From Pseudoselenomonas ruminantium (GTDB lineage: Bacteria > Bacillota > Negativicutes > Selenomonadales > Selenomonadaceae): 37,330 bases of DNA. The notes below the pieces were generated by a model. It searched no databases and was not told the origin of the DNA. It was given only the letters and a program-made list of their open reading frames with translations. Shown here in pieces: positions 13,072 through 21,862 of the stretch (its first letter is position 1; each line of letters begins with the position of its first letter). The stretch spans positions 89,301 to 126,630 of the forward strand of contig CACZIV010000008.1 in the NCBI GenBank assembly GCA_902781305.1, written 5' to 3'. The translations under genes were made by a program, and so were the position numbers.

Positions 13072-14772
13072 GTGGATGACAAACCGGTGATGTTAATTGT
13101 AGATGATGTGGAAATCAACCGGGTGGTGCTGACCCAGTTTTTCCAGGAAGAATATCAGATTATCGAGGCGGAAAATGGCCAGGAGGCCATGACGGTTATC
13201 GAACAGCAGCCAGTAAGCATTGTACTGGTTGATCTTGTTATGCCGATAATGGATGGATTCCAATTGCTGTCCATGATGAAACGGAATGACCAGTTTGCTG
13301 GTATTCCGGTGGTGGTCATGACCGCGAATAACGATGGCGACAGCGAAGCGCGGGCTATGGAGATGGGGGCGGCAGATTTTATCACCAAACCCTACAACCC
13401 AACGATTGTACGCTGCCGGATACGGAATGTCATGGCACGTGAGGAGATTGAGTGGCGCAGGGTAGCGCAGGTAGCGCAGAACCGGCAGCTCATGGAAATG
13501 CATCAGTATGCGGAAAAAGATGCGCTGACGGGGATTTATAACCGGGAGGCGTTTTACCGGAAATCTGCTGAGCTTATGCAGGAACACCATCAGACGAGCT
13601 ATAGCATTGTGTATTTGGACATCAGCTGTTTTAAGGTCATCAATGATTTGTTCCGCATTGAGACGGGAAATCTTATACTGAAGACAGCTGCCTTTTATTT
13701 CAATATGGTGGTGGGCGAAGATGGTCTGTGTGCCCGGATTGAGGCAGACCATTTTGTGCTCTGCTTTCCCACGGATAAATTGGATATGAGTAAGATTATT
13801 GCCGGACTGGACAGCACCATTCAGTCTTTGGGCATCAGTCACAATGTCTTGTTTTATGCGGGGATTTATCCCGTGGACAATGCCTTCCTGCCGATTGATC
13901 AAATGTGTGATCGCGCCCACATGGCTCTCAATCGGATCAAAGGCCGCTATATGACGCGGTTTGCTTACTATGACAAGGCCATGCGTGACCAGATGATTGA
14001 GGAACAGATGATTGTCCGCAATATGGATTATGCCTTGCAGGAAGGTCAGTTCTACATAAACCTGCAGCCGATTTATGAAACGGAAAGCAACAGCATCTTC
14101 GGGGCGGAGGCTCTGGTTCGCTGGAATTACAATAAGGGGCAAATCAGCCCGGGGAAATTCATTCCGATTTTTGAAAAGAACGGTTTTATTGTGCGGCTGG
14201 ACCGCTTTGTCTGGGATGAGGCCTGCAAGGTCCTGCGTGCCCAGATTGATGCGGGTCTTAAACCGGTGCCGATTTCGGTAAATCTTTCGCGTTTGAATTT
14301 CTACAGTCAGGATTTGCTGGAGTATCTGCAGGGGCTGATGAAGAAGTATGACCTGCCGACTAATCTGCTCAAGCTGGAGATTACGGAGAGTGCCTATATG
14401 GATAACCCACATCAGCTTATTGCTATGGTGCGGGCCTTTAAGGGACATGGTTTTTCCGTGTTGATGGATGATTTTGGCAGCGGTTATTCCTCGCTTTCGA
14501 TGCTCAAGGACTTGCCGGTGGATGTGCTCAAAATTGATATGGCGTTTGTACAGGAAGTGGATAAGTCCAGCCGCGCAGGCGCTATCCTGGAAAGCATTGT
14601 GGAACTGGGCAAGCATTTGCGGATGGAAGTCGTGGTTGAGGGCGTAGAAACCAAGGAACAGGTGGATTTTTTGGAGAGAATCGGCTGCCGGGTGATACAG
14701 GGCTATTATTTCTCGAAACCAATAGATGTAGGAAGTTTTATGGGACTGGTTAAAAGGAGTCAGGGTTTTTGA
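13072..14772 (+). CDS. Response regulator with degenerate GGDEF and intact EAL domain (c-di-GMP phosphodiesterase)
   Basis: A 566-residue cytoplasmic protein. The REC domain (residues ~5-125) has acidic pair D11/D12, phospho-acceptor Asp54 in VDLVMPIMDG and Lys in FITKPYNP. The GGDEF domain (~145-300; KDALTGIYNREAF) has ARIEADHF where GG(D/E)EF should be, so cyclase activity is unlikely. The EAL domain (~320-560) keeps EALVRW, SVNLSR, LEITES, DDFGSGYSSL, LKIDMAF, VVEGVET and QGYYFSKP, i.e. the metal-binding and catalytic set. Net prediction: phosphorylation-controlled hydrolysis of cyclic di-GMP, which usually favours motility. GTG 13072 has GAAGG upstream. Its stop overlaps the TTG start of the HAD gene by four bases. 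No histidine kinase is adjacent. Confidence 0.9.
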   Translation: MDDKPVMLIVDDVEINRVVLTQFFQEEYQIIEAENGQEAMTVIEQQPVSIVLVDLVMPIMDGFQLLSMMKRNDQFAGIPVVVMTANNDGDSEARAMEMGAADFITKPYNPTIVRCRIRNVMAREEIEWRRVAQVAQNRQLMEMHQYAEKDALTGIYNREAFYRKSAELMQEHHQTSYSIVYLDISCFKVINDLFRIETGNLILKTAAFYFNMVVGEDGLCARIEADHFVLCFPTDKLDMSKIIAGLDSTIQSLGISHNVLFYAGIYPVDNAFLPIDQMCDRAHMALNRIKGRYMTRFAYYDKAMRDQMIEEQMIVRNMDYALQEGQFYINLQPIYETESNSIFGAEALVRWNYNKGQISPGKFIPIFEKNGFIVRLDRFVWDEACKVLRAQIDAGLKPVPISVNLSRLNFYSQDLLEYLQGLMKKYDLPTNLLKLEITESAYMDNPHQLIAMVRAFKGHGFSVLMDDFGSGYSSLSMLKDLPVDVLKIDMAFVQEVDKSSRAGAILESIVELGKHLRMEVVVEGVETKEQVDFLERIGCRVIQGYYFSKPIDVGSFMGLVKRSQGF

Positions 14773-15425
14773 AAAACATTAAAGCAGTAATTTTCGATAT
14801 GGATGGGGTAATCATTGACAGCGAGCCTATCCATAGCCGGGTGAAGATGGATACCTTTGCGCATTTTGGTCTGGAATTTAATGAGGTGGATTTGGTTCAT
14901 TATATGGGACGTACGAGCGGCGCTATTTTTGGTGAAACCATTGCCAAAGCCGGGCGTACGGATATTCAGCCGGAAGATATGGCAGCGTATAAGCATAGCC
15001 ATTATTTAGAGATACTGCAAAGCGGTGAAATTGCGCCGGTAACGGGCAGCGTGGATTTGATAAAATCTCTGCATGCGGCGGGTCTGCCGCTGGCATTGGC
15101 GACTTCTTCCAATGTACGGGTGATGAATACGGTTTTGGACAGCTTTGGCATTCGTCCGTATTTCACCTCCATCCTTTCTGGTGGAGAACTGCCTGAGAGC
15201 AAACCCAATCCTGCTATTTATTTAATCAGTGCGGAGCGTTTGGGGATTGACCCTGCAGCTTGTCTGGTAATCGAGGATACCACCAATGGCATTTTGGCAG
15301 CAAAACGGGCCGGAATGTACTGTGTGGCTTATCGCAATCCGAATTCTGGCAAACAGGATTTAAGCAAGGCTGATGAAATTGTGGACAGCCTGCTGGAGGT
15401 AAAAAAAGTCTTTTCCTTTGCGTAA
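14769..15425 (+). CDS. HAD-superfamily phosphatase/phosphomutase, beta-phosphoglucomutase-like
   Basis: A 218-residue HAD subfamily IA protein. Motif I is FDMDGVIIDSEP (nucleophile Asp and acid/base Asp), motif II the Thr/Ser of LALATSS, motif III the Lys of SKPNPAIYL and motif IV VIEDTTNGILAAKRAG. The helical cap after motif I fits the beta-phosphoglucomutase/phosphoglycolate-phosphatase group; the substrate cannot be told from sequence. The TTG start at 14769 overlaps the previous stop, so it is co-translated with the EAL protein. A strong bidirectional terminator follows. Confidence 0.88.
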   Translation: MKNIKAVIFDMDGVIIDSEPIHSRVKMDTFAHFGLEFNEVDLVHYMGRTSGAIFGETIAKAGRTDIQPEDMAAYKHSHYLEILQSGEIAPVTGSVDLIKSLHAAGLPLALATSSNVRVMNTVLDSFGIRPYFTSILSGGELPESKPNPAIYLISAERLGIDPAACLVIEDTTNGILAAKRAGMYCVAYRNPNSGKQDLSKADEIVDSLLEVKKVFSFA

Positions 15426-15436
15426 AGTGGGTGCAA

Positions 15437-15481
15437 AAAAGCCCGGATAAACATTTTCGCGTAATGTTTATCCGGGCTTTT
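15437..15481. terminator. Bidirectional terminator
   Basis: AAAAGCCCGGATAAACAT (15437-15454) and its exact complement (15464-15481) form an 18-bp stem with a 9-base loop and flanking A/T runs. It serves the HAD gene and the converging small gene. Confidence 0.95.
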
Positions 15482-15493
15482 GTTATGCGTAAT

Positions 15494-15769
15494 TTATACG
15501 ATAGCGAAGCTTTCGATAGCACCAAACTGCAGGTATTTGCTGGCTTTCGTGGGCTCGCCGTCCAGAATCTCCTTACTCACGGTATCCATTTTGCCATCGG
15601 CAACATGAACGCGGCCGGCAGCAACTTCGTCCTCAATTTTGGCCAGAAGTTCCTTGCGGGCTTTCTTGGTAGCGTTGTAGACCGTGCTGTTGTAGAAGAT
15701 GTTCATGGATGTTTGCGATTTTTCTTCATCGCAGTTAAAGAATACATAAGCTTTTTTTTCGGTTGCCAT
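15494..15769 (-). CDS. Small conserved-looking cytoplasmic protein of unknown function
   Basis: A 91-residue protein, MATEKKAYVFFNCDEEKSQT at the N-terminus, with the helical segment NATKKARKELLAKIEDEVAA and a YLQFGAIESFAIV end. It has no signal peptide or membrane segment, and I do not recognise the family. The coding case is good: AAGGGGG lies upstream of the ATG, a promoter with an extended -10 precedes it, and a strong terminator follows. It is monocistronic and convergent with the HAD gene. Confidence 0.75.
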   Translation of the reverse strand: MATEKKAYVFFNCDEEKSQTSMNIFYNSTVYNATKKARKELLAKIEDEVAAGRVHVADGKMDTVSKEILDGEPTKASKYLQFGAIESFAIV

Positions 15770-15835
15770 AATTGATAATCCCCCTTGAAATAATATAAAA
15801 ATAATTTCATTTATAAATATGTAACCAATAAAAAT

Positions 15836-15864
15836 ATTATAGCATACTTTGTCAAAAATGATAA
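15836..15864 (-). promoter_or_regulatory. Promoter of the small gene at 15494-15769
   Basis: On the minus strand TTATCA (15859-15864), a 17-base spacer and TATAAT (15836-15841), with TG one base upstream of the -10 (extended -10). Confidence 0.65.
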
Positions 15865-15888
15865 ATTAAATTGAATCTTCACAGGTGG

Positions 15889-15917
15889 TTGACAAATGAA
15901 ACAGGAAAGAGTAAAGT
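15889..15917 (+). promoter_or_regulatory. Likely promoter of the aldose epimerase gene
   Basis: TTGACA (15889-15894), 17-base spacer, TAAAGT (15912-15917). TATAGA near 15925 is an alternative -10. Confidence 0.6.
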
Positions 15918-15980
15918 GAAACTGTATAGAATTGCGGTGAATTGGGAGCAATTCGTAGTCGAATACCGGGAGGTAATGAT

Positions 15981-17108
15981 ATGGCAATCATCAAGAAAGA
16001 ATCCTTTGGTAAGTTAAGCGATGGTCGTGAGGTGTTTTGCTACACCTTGCGCAATACAAAAGGCACAGAGGCAAAAGTAATCAACTACGGCGCACGGCTG
16101 GTCGGCTGGCGTGTATTTGGCAAGGATGCAAAACAGGTGGATATCGTATTGGGCTATGCTGATGCCCTGACGTATGAAAAGGATGATACCAGCATGGGCG
16201 GCGTTGTAGGACGTCATGCCAATCGTATTGCGGGGGGCAAGGCGGTCATTAACGGGCAGGAGTACCAGCTGGACTTAAATACAGGCTCCAAGATGCAGAA
16301 TCACATTCATGGCGGCTCTAAAGGTTTCCACAATGAACTTTGGGAGGCCGAGGAGGTCTATGAAGGTGTGCGCATGACCTATCATAGCAAGGATGGCGAT
16401 GCCGGTTATCCGGGGAATATGGATGTAACCGTTATCTATTCCCTGTCCAATGACAATGAGCTGTCCATTAAGTATGAAGCCGTCAGCGACAAGGATACCA
16501 TCTGCAATCTGACCAACCATAGCTATTTCAATCTGGATGGCTTTGAATCGCCGTCGATTCTCGACCAGAAAATCCAGATTTTTGCGGACAAGTACACCTG
16601 GGCGGACAGCGAATCCCTGCCGGATGGCCGAATTCTGCCGGTGGAAGGCACGCCGATGGATTTGCGGCAGCCCACGCGAATCGGCGAACATATCGATGAT
16701 GATTTCGATGAACTCGTTATGGGCAAAGGCTATGACCACAACTGGGTAATCCGCGATGAAGCCGTGATGGTGGAAATGAAACCGGGGATGTTTGGCTATG
16801 ACCCGCATTGCCCGATTGACTATCTCAAAGGCGGACTCAAGAAGGTGGCTTATGCTGAATCGGATAACAGCGGTCTGACGCTGACCTGCTACAGCACCCT
16901 GCCCGGCGTGCAGTTCTACACGGGCAATTTCCTCGAAGGCGGACTGCCGGGCAAGAAGGGCGTGGAATTCCCGCATCGTTCCGGTTTCTGTCTGGAAACG
17001 CAGTATTTCCCCAATGCATTGGCTAATCCCAATTTCCCGCAGCCGATTATCAAGGCCGGGGAAAAGTGGGAATCGCAGACGGTTTATGTGCTTTGGCCGA
17101 AGGACTAA
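15981..17108 (+). CDS. galM: Aldose 1-epimerase (galactose mutarotase)
   Basis: A 375-residue protein of normal family length. It carries GVVGRHANRI, HIHGGSKGFHNELW and TNHSYFNLDG (the second His of the catalytic set), and the C-terminal FCLETQYFPNALANP, whose Glu is the catalytic base. It interconverts alpha and beta anomers of aldoses such as galactose or glucose in the cytoplasm. The start is ATG 15981 with GGGAGG at good spacing; upstream in-frame codons lack a site. No other galactose-pathway gene is adjacent, so it may serve several sugars, perhaps including those released by the rhamnosidase further downstream (inference). Confidence 0.93.
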   Translation: MAIIKKESFGKLSDGREVFCYTLRNTKGTEAKVINYGARLVGWRVFGKDAKQVDIVLGYADALTYEKDDTSMGGVVGRHANRIAGGKAVINGQEYQLDLNTGSKMQNHIHGGSKGFHNELWEAEEVYEGVRMTYHSKDGDAGYPGNMDVTVIYSLSNDNELSIKYEAVSDKDTICNLTNHSYFNLDGFESPSILDQKIQIFADKYTWADSESLPDGRILPVEGTPMDLRQPTRIGEHIDDDFDELVMGKGYDHNWVIRDEAVMVEMKPGMFGYDPHCPIDYLKGGLKKVAYAESDNSGLTLTCYSTLPGVQFYTGNFLEGGLPGKKGVEFPHRSGFCLETQYFPNALANPNFPQPIIKAGEKWESQTVYVLWPKD

Positions 17109-17176
17109 AAACGAAATACATCGTACGAATTATAAAGGCAGACCGTTGAGCGATTTCTCGTTTAACAACGTGATTT

Positions 17177-17207
17177 TTGCAATGCTTTTTGAGAATGCTG
17201 CTATAAA
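17177..17207 (+). promoter_or_regulatory. Possible promoter of sucCD
   Basis: TTGCAA (17177-17182) and an extended -10 TGC-TATAAA (TATAAA at 17202-17207) are 19 bases apart. The spacer is long, so the extended -10 would carry most of the activity. Confidence 0.45.
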
Positions 17208-17314
17208 TAATAAATAGTAGACAAAAATGAGAAAAAAGCATACAATTATAAACAACAGCAAGAAGAAGATTTCTCTTTTTGAAAGGTCATACCAATTTCA
17301 GGGAGGCATGTTTG

Positions 17315-18502
17315 ATGAATATTCATGAGTACCAGAGCAAGGCTGTATTGAAGTCCTATGGGGTCGCAGTTCCCGAAGGACTGCCTGCCTTCACGGTGGA
17401 AGAAGCTGTGGAAAATGCCAAGAAAATCGGCACTCCTGTGGTCGTGGTGAAAGCCCAGATTCATGCTGGTGGCCGCGGCAAAGCTGGCGGTGTCAAGCTG
17501 GCCAAGAATCTTGATGAAGTGAAAAATTATGCAAGCGAGCTGCTGGGCAAAACGCTTGTCACCCACCAGACTGGCCCGGAAGGCAAGAAGGTGGGACGCC
17601 TCCTTATCGAAGCTGGTTCCAATATCAAGAAAGAATATTATCTCTCCTTTGTCATTGACCGTCAGACGGCCCGCGTGGTCATGATGGGCTCGGAAGAAGG
17701 CGGCATGGAAATCGAGAAGGTTGCTGCTGAAATGCCGGAGAAGATTTTCAAGGAATACATTGACCCGGTGATTGGTCTGGCACCGTTCCAGGCAACCCGT
17801 ATGGCCTATAACATCAACATTCCGCAGCCGGCTATCCGCAAGGCGACGAAGCTCATGACCTGCCTGTATAATGCTTTTGTAGGCAAGGACTGCTCGCTGG
17901 CCGAAATCAATCCGCTGGTGGTCACGGCAGAAGATGACGTGATTGCCCTCGATGCCAAGTTGAATTTCGACGACAGCGCCCTGTTCCGTCATCCGGATAT
18001 CGAAGAACTCCGCGATGAGAGTGAGGAAGACCCCAAGGAACGCCGCGCAGCGGAGGCGGGCCTCAATTATGTAAACCTCGGCGGCGATGTAGCTTGTATG
18101 GTTAACGGCGCAGGCCTGGCCATGGCTACGGTGGATATCATCAAACACTATGGCGGCGAACCGGCCAACTTCCTCGATGTGGGTGGCGATTCCTCGCCGG
18201 AGAAGATTGCCGAGGCCTTCCAGATTATGCTCGATGGCGGTCAGGCCAAGGGCATTTTCGTCAACATTTTCGGCGGCATCAATCGCTGCGATGCAGTGGC
18301 TGCCGGCATTGTCGAAGCGGCCAAGATTATTTCCGATGATGGCAAATCCCTGCCGGTTCCCGTAGTCGTGCGCTTAGAGGGCACCAATGTGGAACAGGGC
18401 CGCAAGATTTTGCAGGATTCTCCGATTGCCAACGTCATCATGGCACCGACCATGGAGGGCGGCGCGGAAGAAATCGTCAAACGGGTCAAGGCAGCACAGT
18501 AA
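17315..18502 (+). CDS. sucC: Succinyl-CoA synthetase (ADP-forming) subunit beta
   Basis: A 395-residue ATP-grasp protein of standard length. [17 protein letters not shown] opens it, the nucleotide-binding part has [14 protein letters not shown], and [31 protein letters not shown] and FGGINRCD follow. It forms the alpha-beta ligase with SucD, interconverting succinyl-CoA + ADP + phosphate and succinate + ATP + CoA. In succinate/propionate-forming Negativicutes it may also provide succinyl-CoA or run in the direction of ATP formation. ATG 17315 has AGGGAGG upstream. sucD follows after 14 bases. Confidence 0.95.
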   Translation: MNIHEYQSKAVLKSYGVAVPEGLPAFTVEEAVENAKKIGTPVVVVKAQIHAGGRGKAGGVKLAKNLDEVKNYASELLGKTLVTHQTGPEGKKVGRLLIEAGSNIKKEYYLSFVIDRQTARVVMMGSEEGGMEIEKVAAEMPEKIFKEYIDPVIGLAPFQATRMAYNINIPQPAIRKATKLMTCLYNAFVGKDCSLAEINPLVVTAEDDVIALDAKLNFDDSALFRHPDIEELRDESEEDPKERRAAEAGLNYVNLGGDVACMVNGAGLAMATVDIIKHYGGEPANFLDVGGDSSPEKIAEAFQIMLDGGQAKGIFVNIFGGINRCDAVAAGIVEAAKIISDDGKSLPVPVVVRLEGTNVEQGRKILQDSPIANVIMAPTMEGGAEEIVKRVKAAQ

Positions 18503-18516
18503 GGGAGGCCATCTAA

Positions 18517-19422
18517 ATGGGTGTTTTAGTAAATAAAGATACAAAAGTAATCGTACAGGGCATTACGGGCAAACAGGCCACCTTCCATACGAAGCAGATG
18601 CTGGCCTACGGCACGAAGATTGTCGCCGGTGTAACGCCGGGCAAGGCCGGTCAGGAAGTAGAAGGCGTTCCCGTATTCAATACCGTTAAAGATGCAGTGG
18701 AAGCAACAGGGGCTACGGCCTCCGTGGTCTATGTACCCGCAAGGTTCGCCGCTGACTCCGTTATGGAAGCTGTAGATGCCGGACTGGATTTGGTGGTCTG
18801 CATTACCGAACATATTCCGGTGCAGGATATGGTCAAGGTTCGCCGCTATATGGAAGGGAAGAAAACCCGCCTGATTGGGCCGAACTGCCCAGGCATTTTG
18901 ACCACGGATGAAGCCAAACTCGGCATCATTCCGGGCAACATCCAAAAGAAGGGCCATGTAGGACTCGTTTCCCGCTCCGGCACCTTGACCTATGAAGCCG
19001 CTTTCCAGCTGATGAATGCTGGCATCGGTGTTACCACGGCTATCGGTATCGGCGGCGACCCGGTTAAAGGGACGGATTTTATCGACGCGTTGGAACTCTT
19101 TAAGAACGACCCCGAAACCAAGGCTGTGCTGATGATTGGTGAAATCGGCGGTACGGCTGAAGAAGATGCCGCTAAGTGGATAAAGGAAAATATGCCGGAC
19201 AAACCGGTAGCAGCCTTTATCTCTGGCCGTCAGGCGCCTCCGGGAAAACGCATGGGCCATGCTGGTGCGATTATCTCCGGCGGCAAGGGAACGGCTGCGG
19301 ATAAAATCAAGGCGCTCAATGGCGTGGGCATTGAAGTGGCCGACACGGTAGCCCATATTGGGGAAACGGTTGTTGAGACGCTGAAAAAAGCCGGTATATA
19401 CGACGAGTGTCATACTTGCTGA
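18517..19422 (+). CDS. sucD: Succinyl-CoA synthetase subunit alpha
   Basis: A 301-residue protein. It has the CoA-binding Rossmann part ([19 protein letters not shown]), [21 protein letters not shown], and the phosphohistidine loop [14 protein letters not shown], in which His takes the phosphate from succinyl phosphate. It is the partner of SucC, 14 bases upstream, and AAGGGAGG precedes its ATG. Length and motifs are standard. The operon ends at a strong terminator shared with the converging ldh. Confidence 0.95.
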   Translation: MGVLVNKDTKVIVQGITGKQATFHTKQMLAYGTKIVAGVTPGKAGQEVEGVPVFNTVKDAVEATGATASVVYVPARFAADSVMEAVDAGLDLVVCITEHIPVQDMVKVRRYMEGKKTRLIGPNCPGILTTDEAKLGIIPGNIQKKGHVGLVSRSGTLTYEAAFQLMNAGIGVTTAIGIGGDPVKGTDFIDALELFKNDPETKAVLMIGEIGGTAEEDAAKWIKENMPDKPVAAFISGRQAPPGKRMGHAGAIISGGKGTAADKIKALNGVGIEVADTVAHIGETVVETLKKAGIYDECHTC

Positions 19423-19436
19423 TAAAAAATGACAAT

Positions 19437-19468
19437 AAAAATCGCTGGACGAAAGTCCAGCGATTTTT
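19437..19468. terminator. Bidirectional terminator between sucD and ldh
   Basis: AAAATCGCTGGAC (from 19437) with a GAAA tetraloop (19451-19454) and GTCCAGCGATTTT to 19468; A- and T-runs on both sides. Confidence 0.95.
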
Positions 19469-19492
19469 TGTCTGCATAAGCAACAAATGAAA

Positions 19493-20449
19493 TTATTTGA
19501 TGCCAGCGCCATCGAGAGCGGAACGAACGCTCTGAGCAGCTTTGTGCATCTTTTCGAGTTCATCATCAGTGAGGTGAACTTCGAAGGAACGCATGATACC
19601 ATCAGCGCAAACCATACGAGGAATGGAGAGGGCAACGTCTTTGATGCCATATTCGCCTTCGAGAACTGCGGAGCAGGGCAGGATGGTGTGTTCATCATAG
19701 AGAACGGACTTGATGAAGCGGCAAGCAGCCATAGCAATACCGGTGTTCGTGAAGCCCTTCTTGTTGATAACATCGTAAGCAACCTGAACCAGTTCCTGTT
19801 CAACAGCTTCGTGGCTGAGTTTTTCCGTACGATGGAAATATTCATCCAGATCATCAATGGGGAAACCAGCGCAGCCAGTCGTGGACCAAGCAACGAAAGC
19901 AGCGTTGCCGTGTTCACCGAGAACATAACCGTTGATGTTCTTCGGGTCAACCTGGTACTTGTCAGCCAGGATGCGACGGAAACGGTAAGTTTCGAGCATC
20001 GTACCAGTACCGAGGATGAGGTTGCGCGGATAATCGAACTGCGTGGAAACAACATAAGTAGCAACGTCGAGCGGGTTGGTGATCATGATGATCATAGCTT
20101 CCTTCGTGCGCTTAACGATTTCGCCCATAACGGAGCTCATGATCTTAGCGTTGGTACCAGCCAGCTTCAGGCGGTCCGGAGTTTCACCCGGGCGGATGGA
20201 CGGGCCAGCAGTGATAACGATGATGTTTGCATCTTTGCAGTCTTCGTAGTCACCGAGGTGGAATTTGATGTTGGTGCTGTAAACGCAGCTCGTTGCATGG
20301 CTGGAGTCCTTAGCTTCGCCCCAAGCTTTGTCTTCGTTGAGGTCGATGAGAACTACTTCCGTAGCCAGCTGGAAATCAGCAATTTTGTTTGCAACTGCAG
20401 AACCAACGTTGCTGGCGCCGATAACGACGATTTTTCTTCTGTTGTTCAT
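19493..20449 (-). CDS. ldh: L-lactate dehydrogenase family protein with variant active-site residues
   Basis: A 318-residue NAD-dependent 2-hydroxyacid dehydrogenase. The Rossmann start is VVIGASNVGSAVANK (usual GxGxxG reads GASNVG), followed by ITAGPSIRPGETPDRLKL, ITNPLDVATYV, GTGTMLETYRFRRIL and GYVLGEHGNAAF with the catalytic His180. Compared with typical L-LDH the specificity loop appears two residues longer, with Ile85 where Gln102 (dogfish numbering) is usual, and Glu153 takes the place of the catalytic Asp168. The Arg equivalents (Arg93, Arg156) are present. It should reduce pyruvate or a larger 2-oxoacid with NADH. AGGGGG lies upstream of the ATG and a consensus promoter precedes it. 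It diverges from mreB. Family is certain; exact substrate less so. Confidence 0.88.
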   Translation of the reverse strand: MNNRRKIVVIGASNVGSAVANKIADFQLATEVVLIDLNEDKAWGEAKDSSHATSCVYSTNIKFHLGDYEDCKDANIIVITAGPSIRPGETPDRLKLAGTNAKIMSSVMGEIVKRTKEAMIIMITNPLDVATYVVSTQFDYPRNLILGTGTMLETYRFRRILADKYQVDPKNINGYVLGEHGNAAFVAWSTTGCAGFPIDDLDEYFHRTEKLSHEAVEQELVQVAYDVINKKGFTNTGIAMAACRFIKSVLYDEHTILPCSAVLEGEYGIKDVALSIPRMVCADGIMRSFEVHLTDDELEKMHKAAQSVRSALDGAGIK

Positions 20450-20500
20450 TTTGTTATTACCCCCTGATTGAAATGTGAAATATATCCCTAAGTCGTGTTA

Positions 20501-20529
20501 ATCGTAGCACTATTAATACCTGGTGTCAA
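20501..20529 (-). promoter_or_regulatory. Promoter of ldh
   Basis: On the minus strand TTGACA (20524-20529), 17-base spacer, TACGAT (20501-20506), about 50 bases before the start codon. Confidence 0.8.
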
Positions 20530-20652
20530 TAAGGAATTGCAAAGAAACAAAAGCCGTATTTTTCGCAAAATTGGTGAAATGTTGTAAATGAGGGGAAAAT
20601 GTGTAAATTTTTGCAGGGGCAAAAATTAAAGAAGATTTTGTGTTGGAAATTG

Positions 20653-20681
20653 TTGTAATTAGCGGGGTTTTATTATATATT
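20653..20681 (+). promoter_or_regulatory. Likely promoter of mreB/mbl
   Basis: TTGTAA (20653-20658), 17-base spacer, TATATT (20676-20681). Apart from the two promoters, the divergent region 20450-20734 holds no other feature I can support. Confidence 0.55.
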
Positions 20682-20734
20682 ATAGATTGTTTGTTGTAAA
20701 AGAAAGAGAGCTTCGGAAGGAGATTGTTTCATAT

Positions 20735-21757
20735 ATGTTTGGTATGTCATTGGATATTGGTATTGACCTGGGCACTGCAAATGTGCTGGTATATGTGAAG
20801 GGCAAGGGCATTGTTCTGCGTGAGCCTTCGGTGGTGGCCGTTGACCGGGATACGAACCGGGTGCTGGCTATCGGTGAAGAGGCACGGCAGATGATTGGCC
20901 GTACGCCTGGTAATATTGTAGCTATTCGTCCGCTGCGCGAAGGTGTTATTGCAGATTATGATATTACGGAGAGCATGCTGCGCCATTTCATTGAAAAGGT
21001 TGTGGGCCGCCGTTTTGTGTTCCGTCCGCGGATTATGATTTGTATTCCTTCGGGCTGCACGATGGTGGAACAGCGGGCTGTACAGGAAGCTGCCGAGCAG
21101 GCAGGTGCCCGCCATACGCAGCTGATTGAAGAACCTTTGGCAGCAGCTTTGGGCGCAGGTCTCGATATCGTTGAGCCGCGTGGCTCCATGGTGGTGGATA
21201 TCGGTGGCGGTACTACGGATATTGCGGTGATTTCTTTGGGCGGTATCGTTACCAGCGAATCCCTGCGCATTGCCGGCGATAAGTTTGATGAAGACATTGC
21301 TGCTTATATAAAGAAGAATTTCAACATCATGGTTGGTGAGCGTACGGCTGAAGAAGTCAAAATGCGTGTCGGTGCGGCTTTTGTTGGCGCCCGCAATGAG
21401 GTTTTGGATATCCGGGGCCGGGATATGCTGTCGGGGCTGCCAAAGACCGTGCAGATTACCACGGCACAGGCGGCAGAAGCTACGCATAGCAGCGTCGTAA
21501 AAATTGTCAACTGCGTGAAGAAGGTATTGGAAGAAACTCCGCCGGAACTGGCTGCAGATGTCATGAACTGCGGCATTGTCCTCACGGGCGGCGGCGCGAT
21601 GCTCTATGGCCTGGATGAACTCATTCGCCGGGAGACGGATATTCCAACGGCGCTGGCAGAGGATGCCATGAGCTGCGTGGCCCTTGGCTGCGGCATGGCA
21701 TTGGACAGCTTCAGCAAGTTTGATGGCAAGGCCAAGAACGTAAAAACGGGCCATTAA
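20735..21757 (+). CDS. mreB: Rod-shape-determining actin homologue MreB/Mbl
   Basis: A 340-residue actin-like ATPase. Phosphate 1 loop DIGIDLGTANVLVYVKGKG, connect 1, phosphate 2 DIGGGTTDIAVISLGG, and the adenosine motif LTGGGAMLYGLDELI are all present. MreB filaments under the inner membrane guide the elongasome (PBP2-RodA) and set cell width. No mreC/mreD follows, and the next genes are flgF/flgG, the same order as mbl-flhO-flhP in Bacillus, so this is likely the Mbl-type paralogue. ATG 20735 has GGAAGGAG ten bases upstream; ATG 20744 (MSLDIG) is a weaker alternative. A terminator separates it from the flagellar genes. Confidence 0.93.
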   Translation: MFGMSLDIGIDLGTANVLVYVKGKGIVLREPSVVAVDRDTNRVLAIGEEARQMIGRTPGNIVAIRPLREGVIADYDITESMLRHFIEKVVGRRFVFRPRIMICIPSGCTMVEQRAVQEAAEQAGARHTQLIEEPLAAALGAGLDIVEPRGSMVVDIGGGTTDIAVISLGGIVTSESLRIAGDKFDEDIAAYIKKNFNIMVGERTAEEVKMRVGAAFVGARNEVLDIRGRDMLSGLPKTVQITTAQAAEATHSSVVKIVNCVKKVLEETPPELAADVMNCGIVLTGGGAMLYGLDELIRRETDIPTALAEDAMSCVALGCGMALDSFSKFDGKAKNVKTGH

Positions 21758-21773
21758 AATAAAATATTTTGGC

Positions 21774-21807
21774 AAAGGCGAAACCCTTGACAGGAGTTTC
21801 GCCTTTT
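21774..21807 (+). terminator. Terminator after mreB/mbl
   Basis: AAAGGCGAAAC (21774-21784) pairs with GTTTCGCCTTT (21796-21806), then T-run. Confidence 0.88.
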
Positions 21808-21862
21808 TGCGCGAATTATACAGGCAAGGATAAGTTTGAACGATGCTAAGGAGTGACCGATA

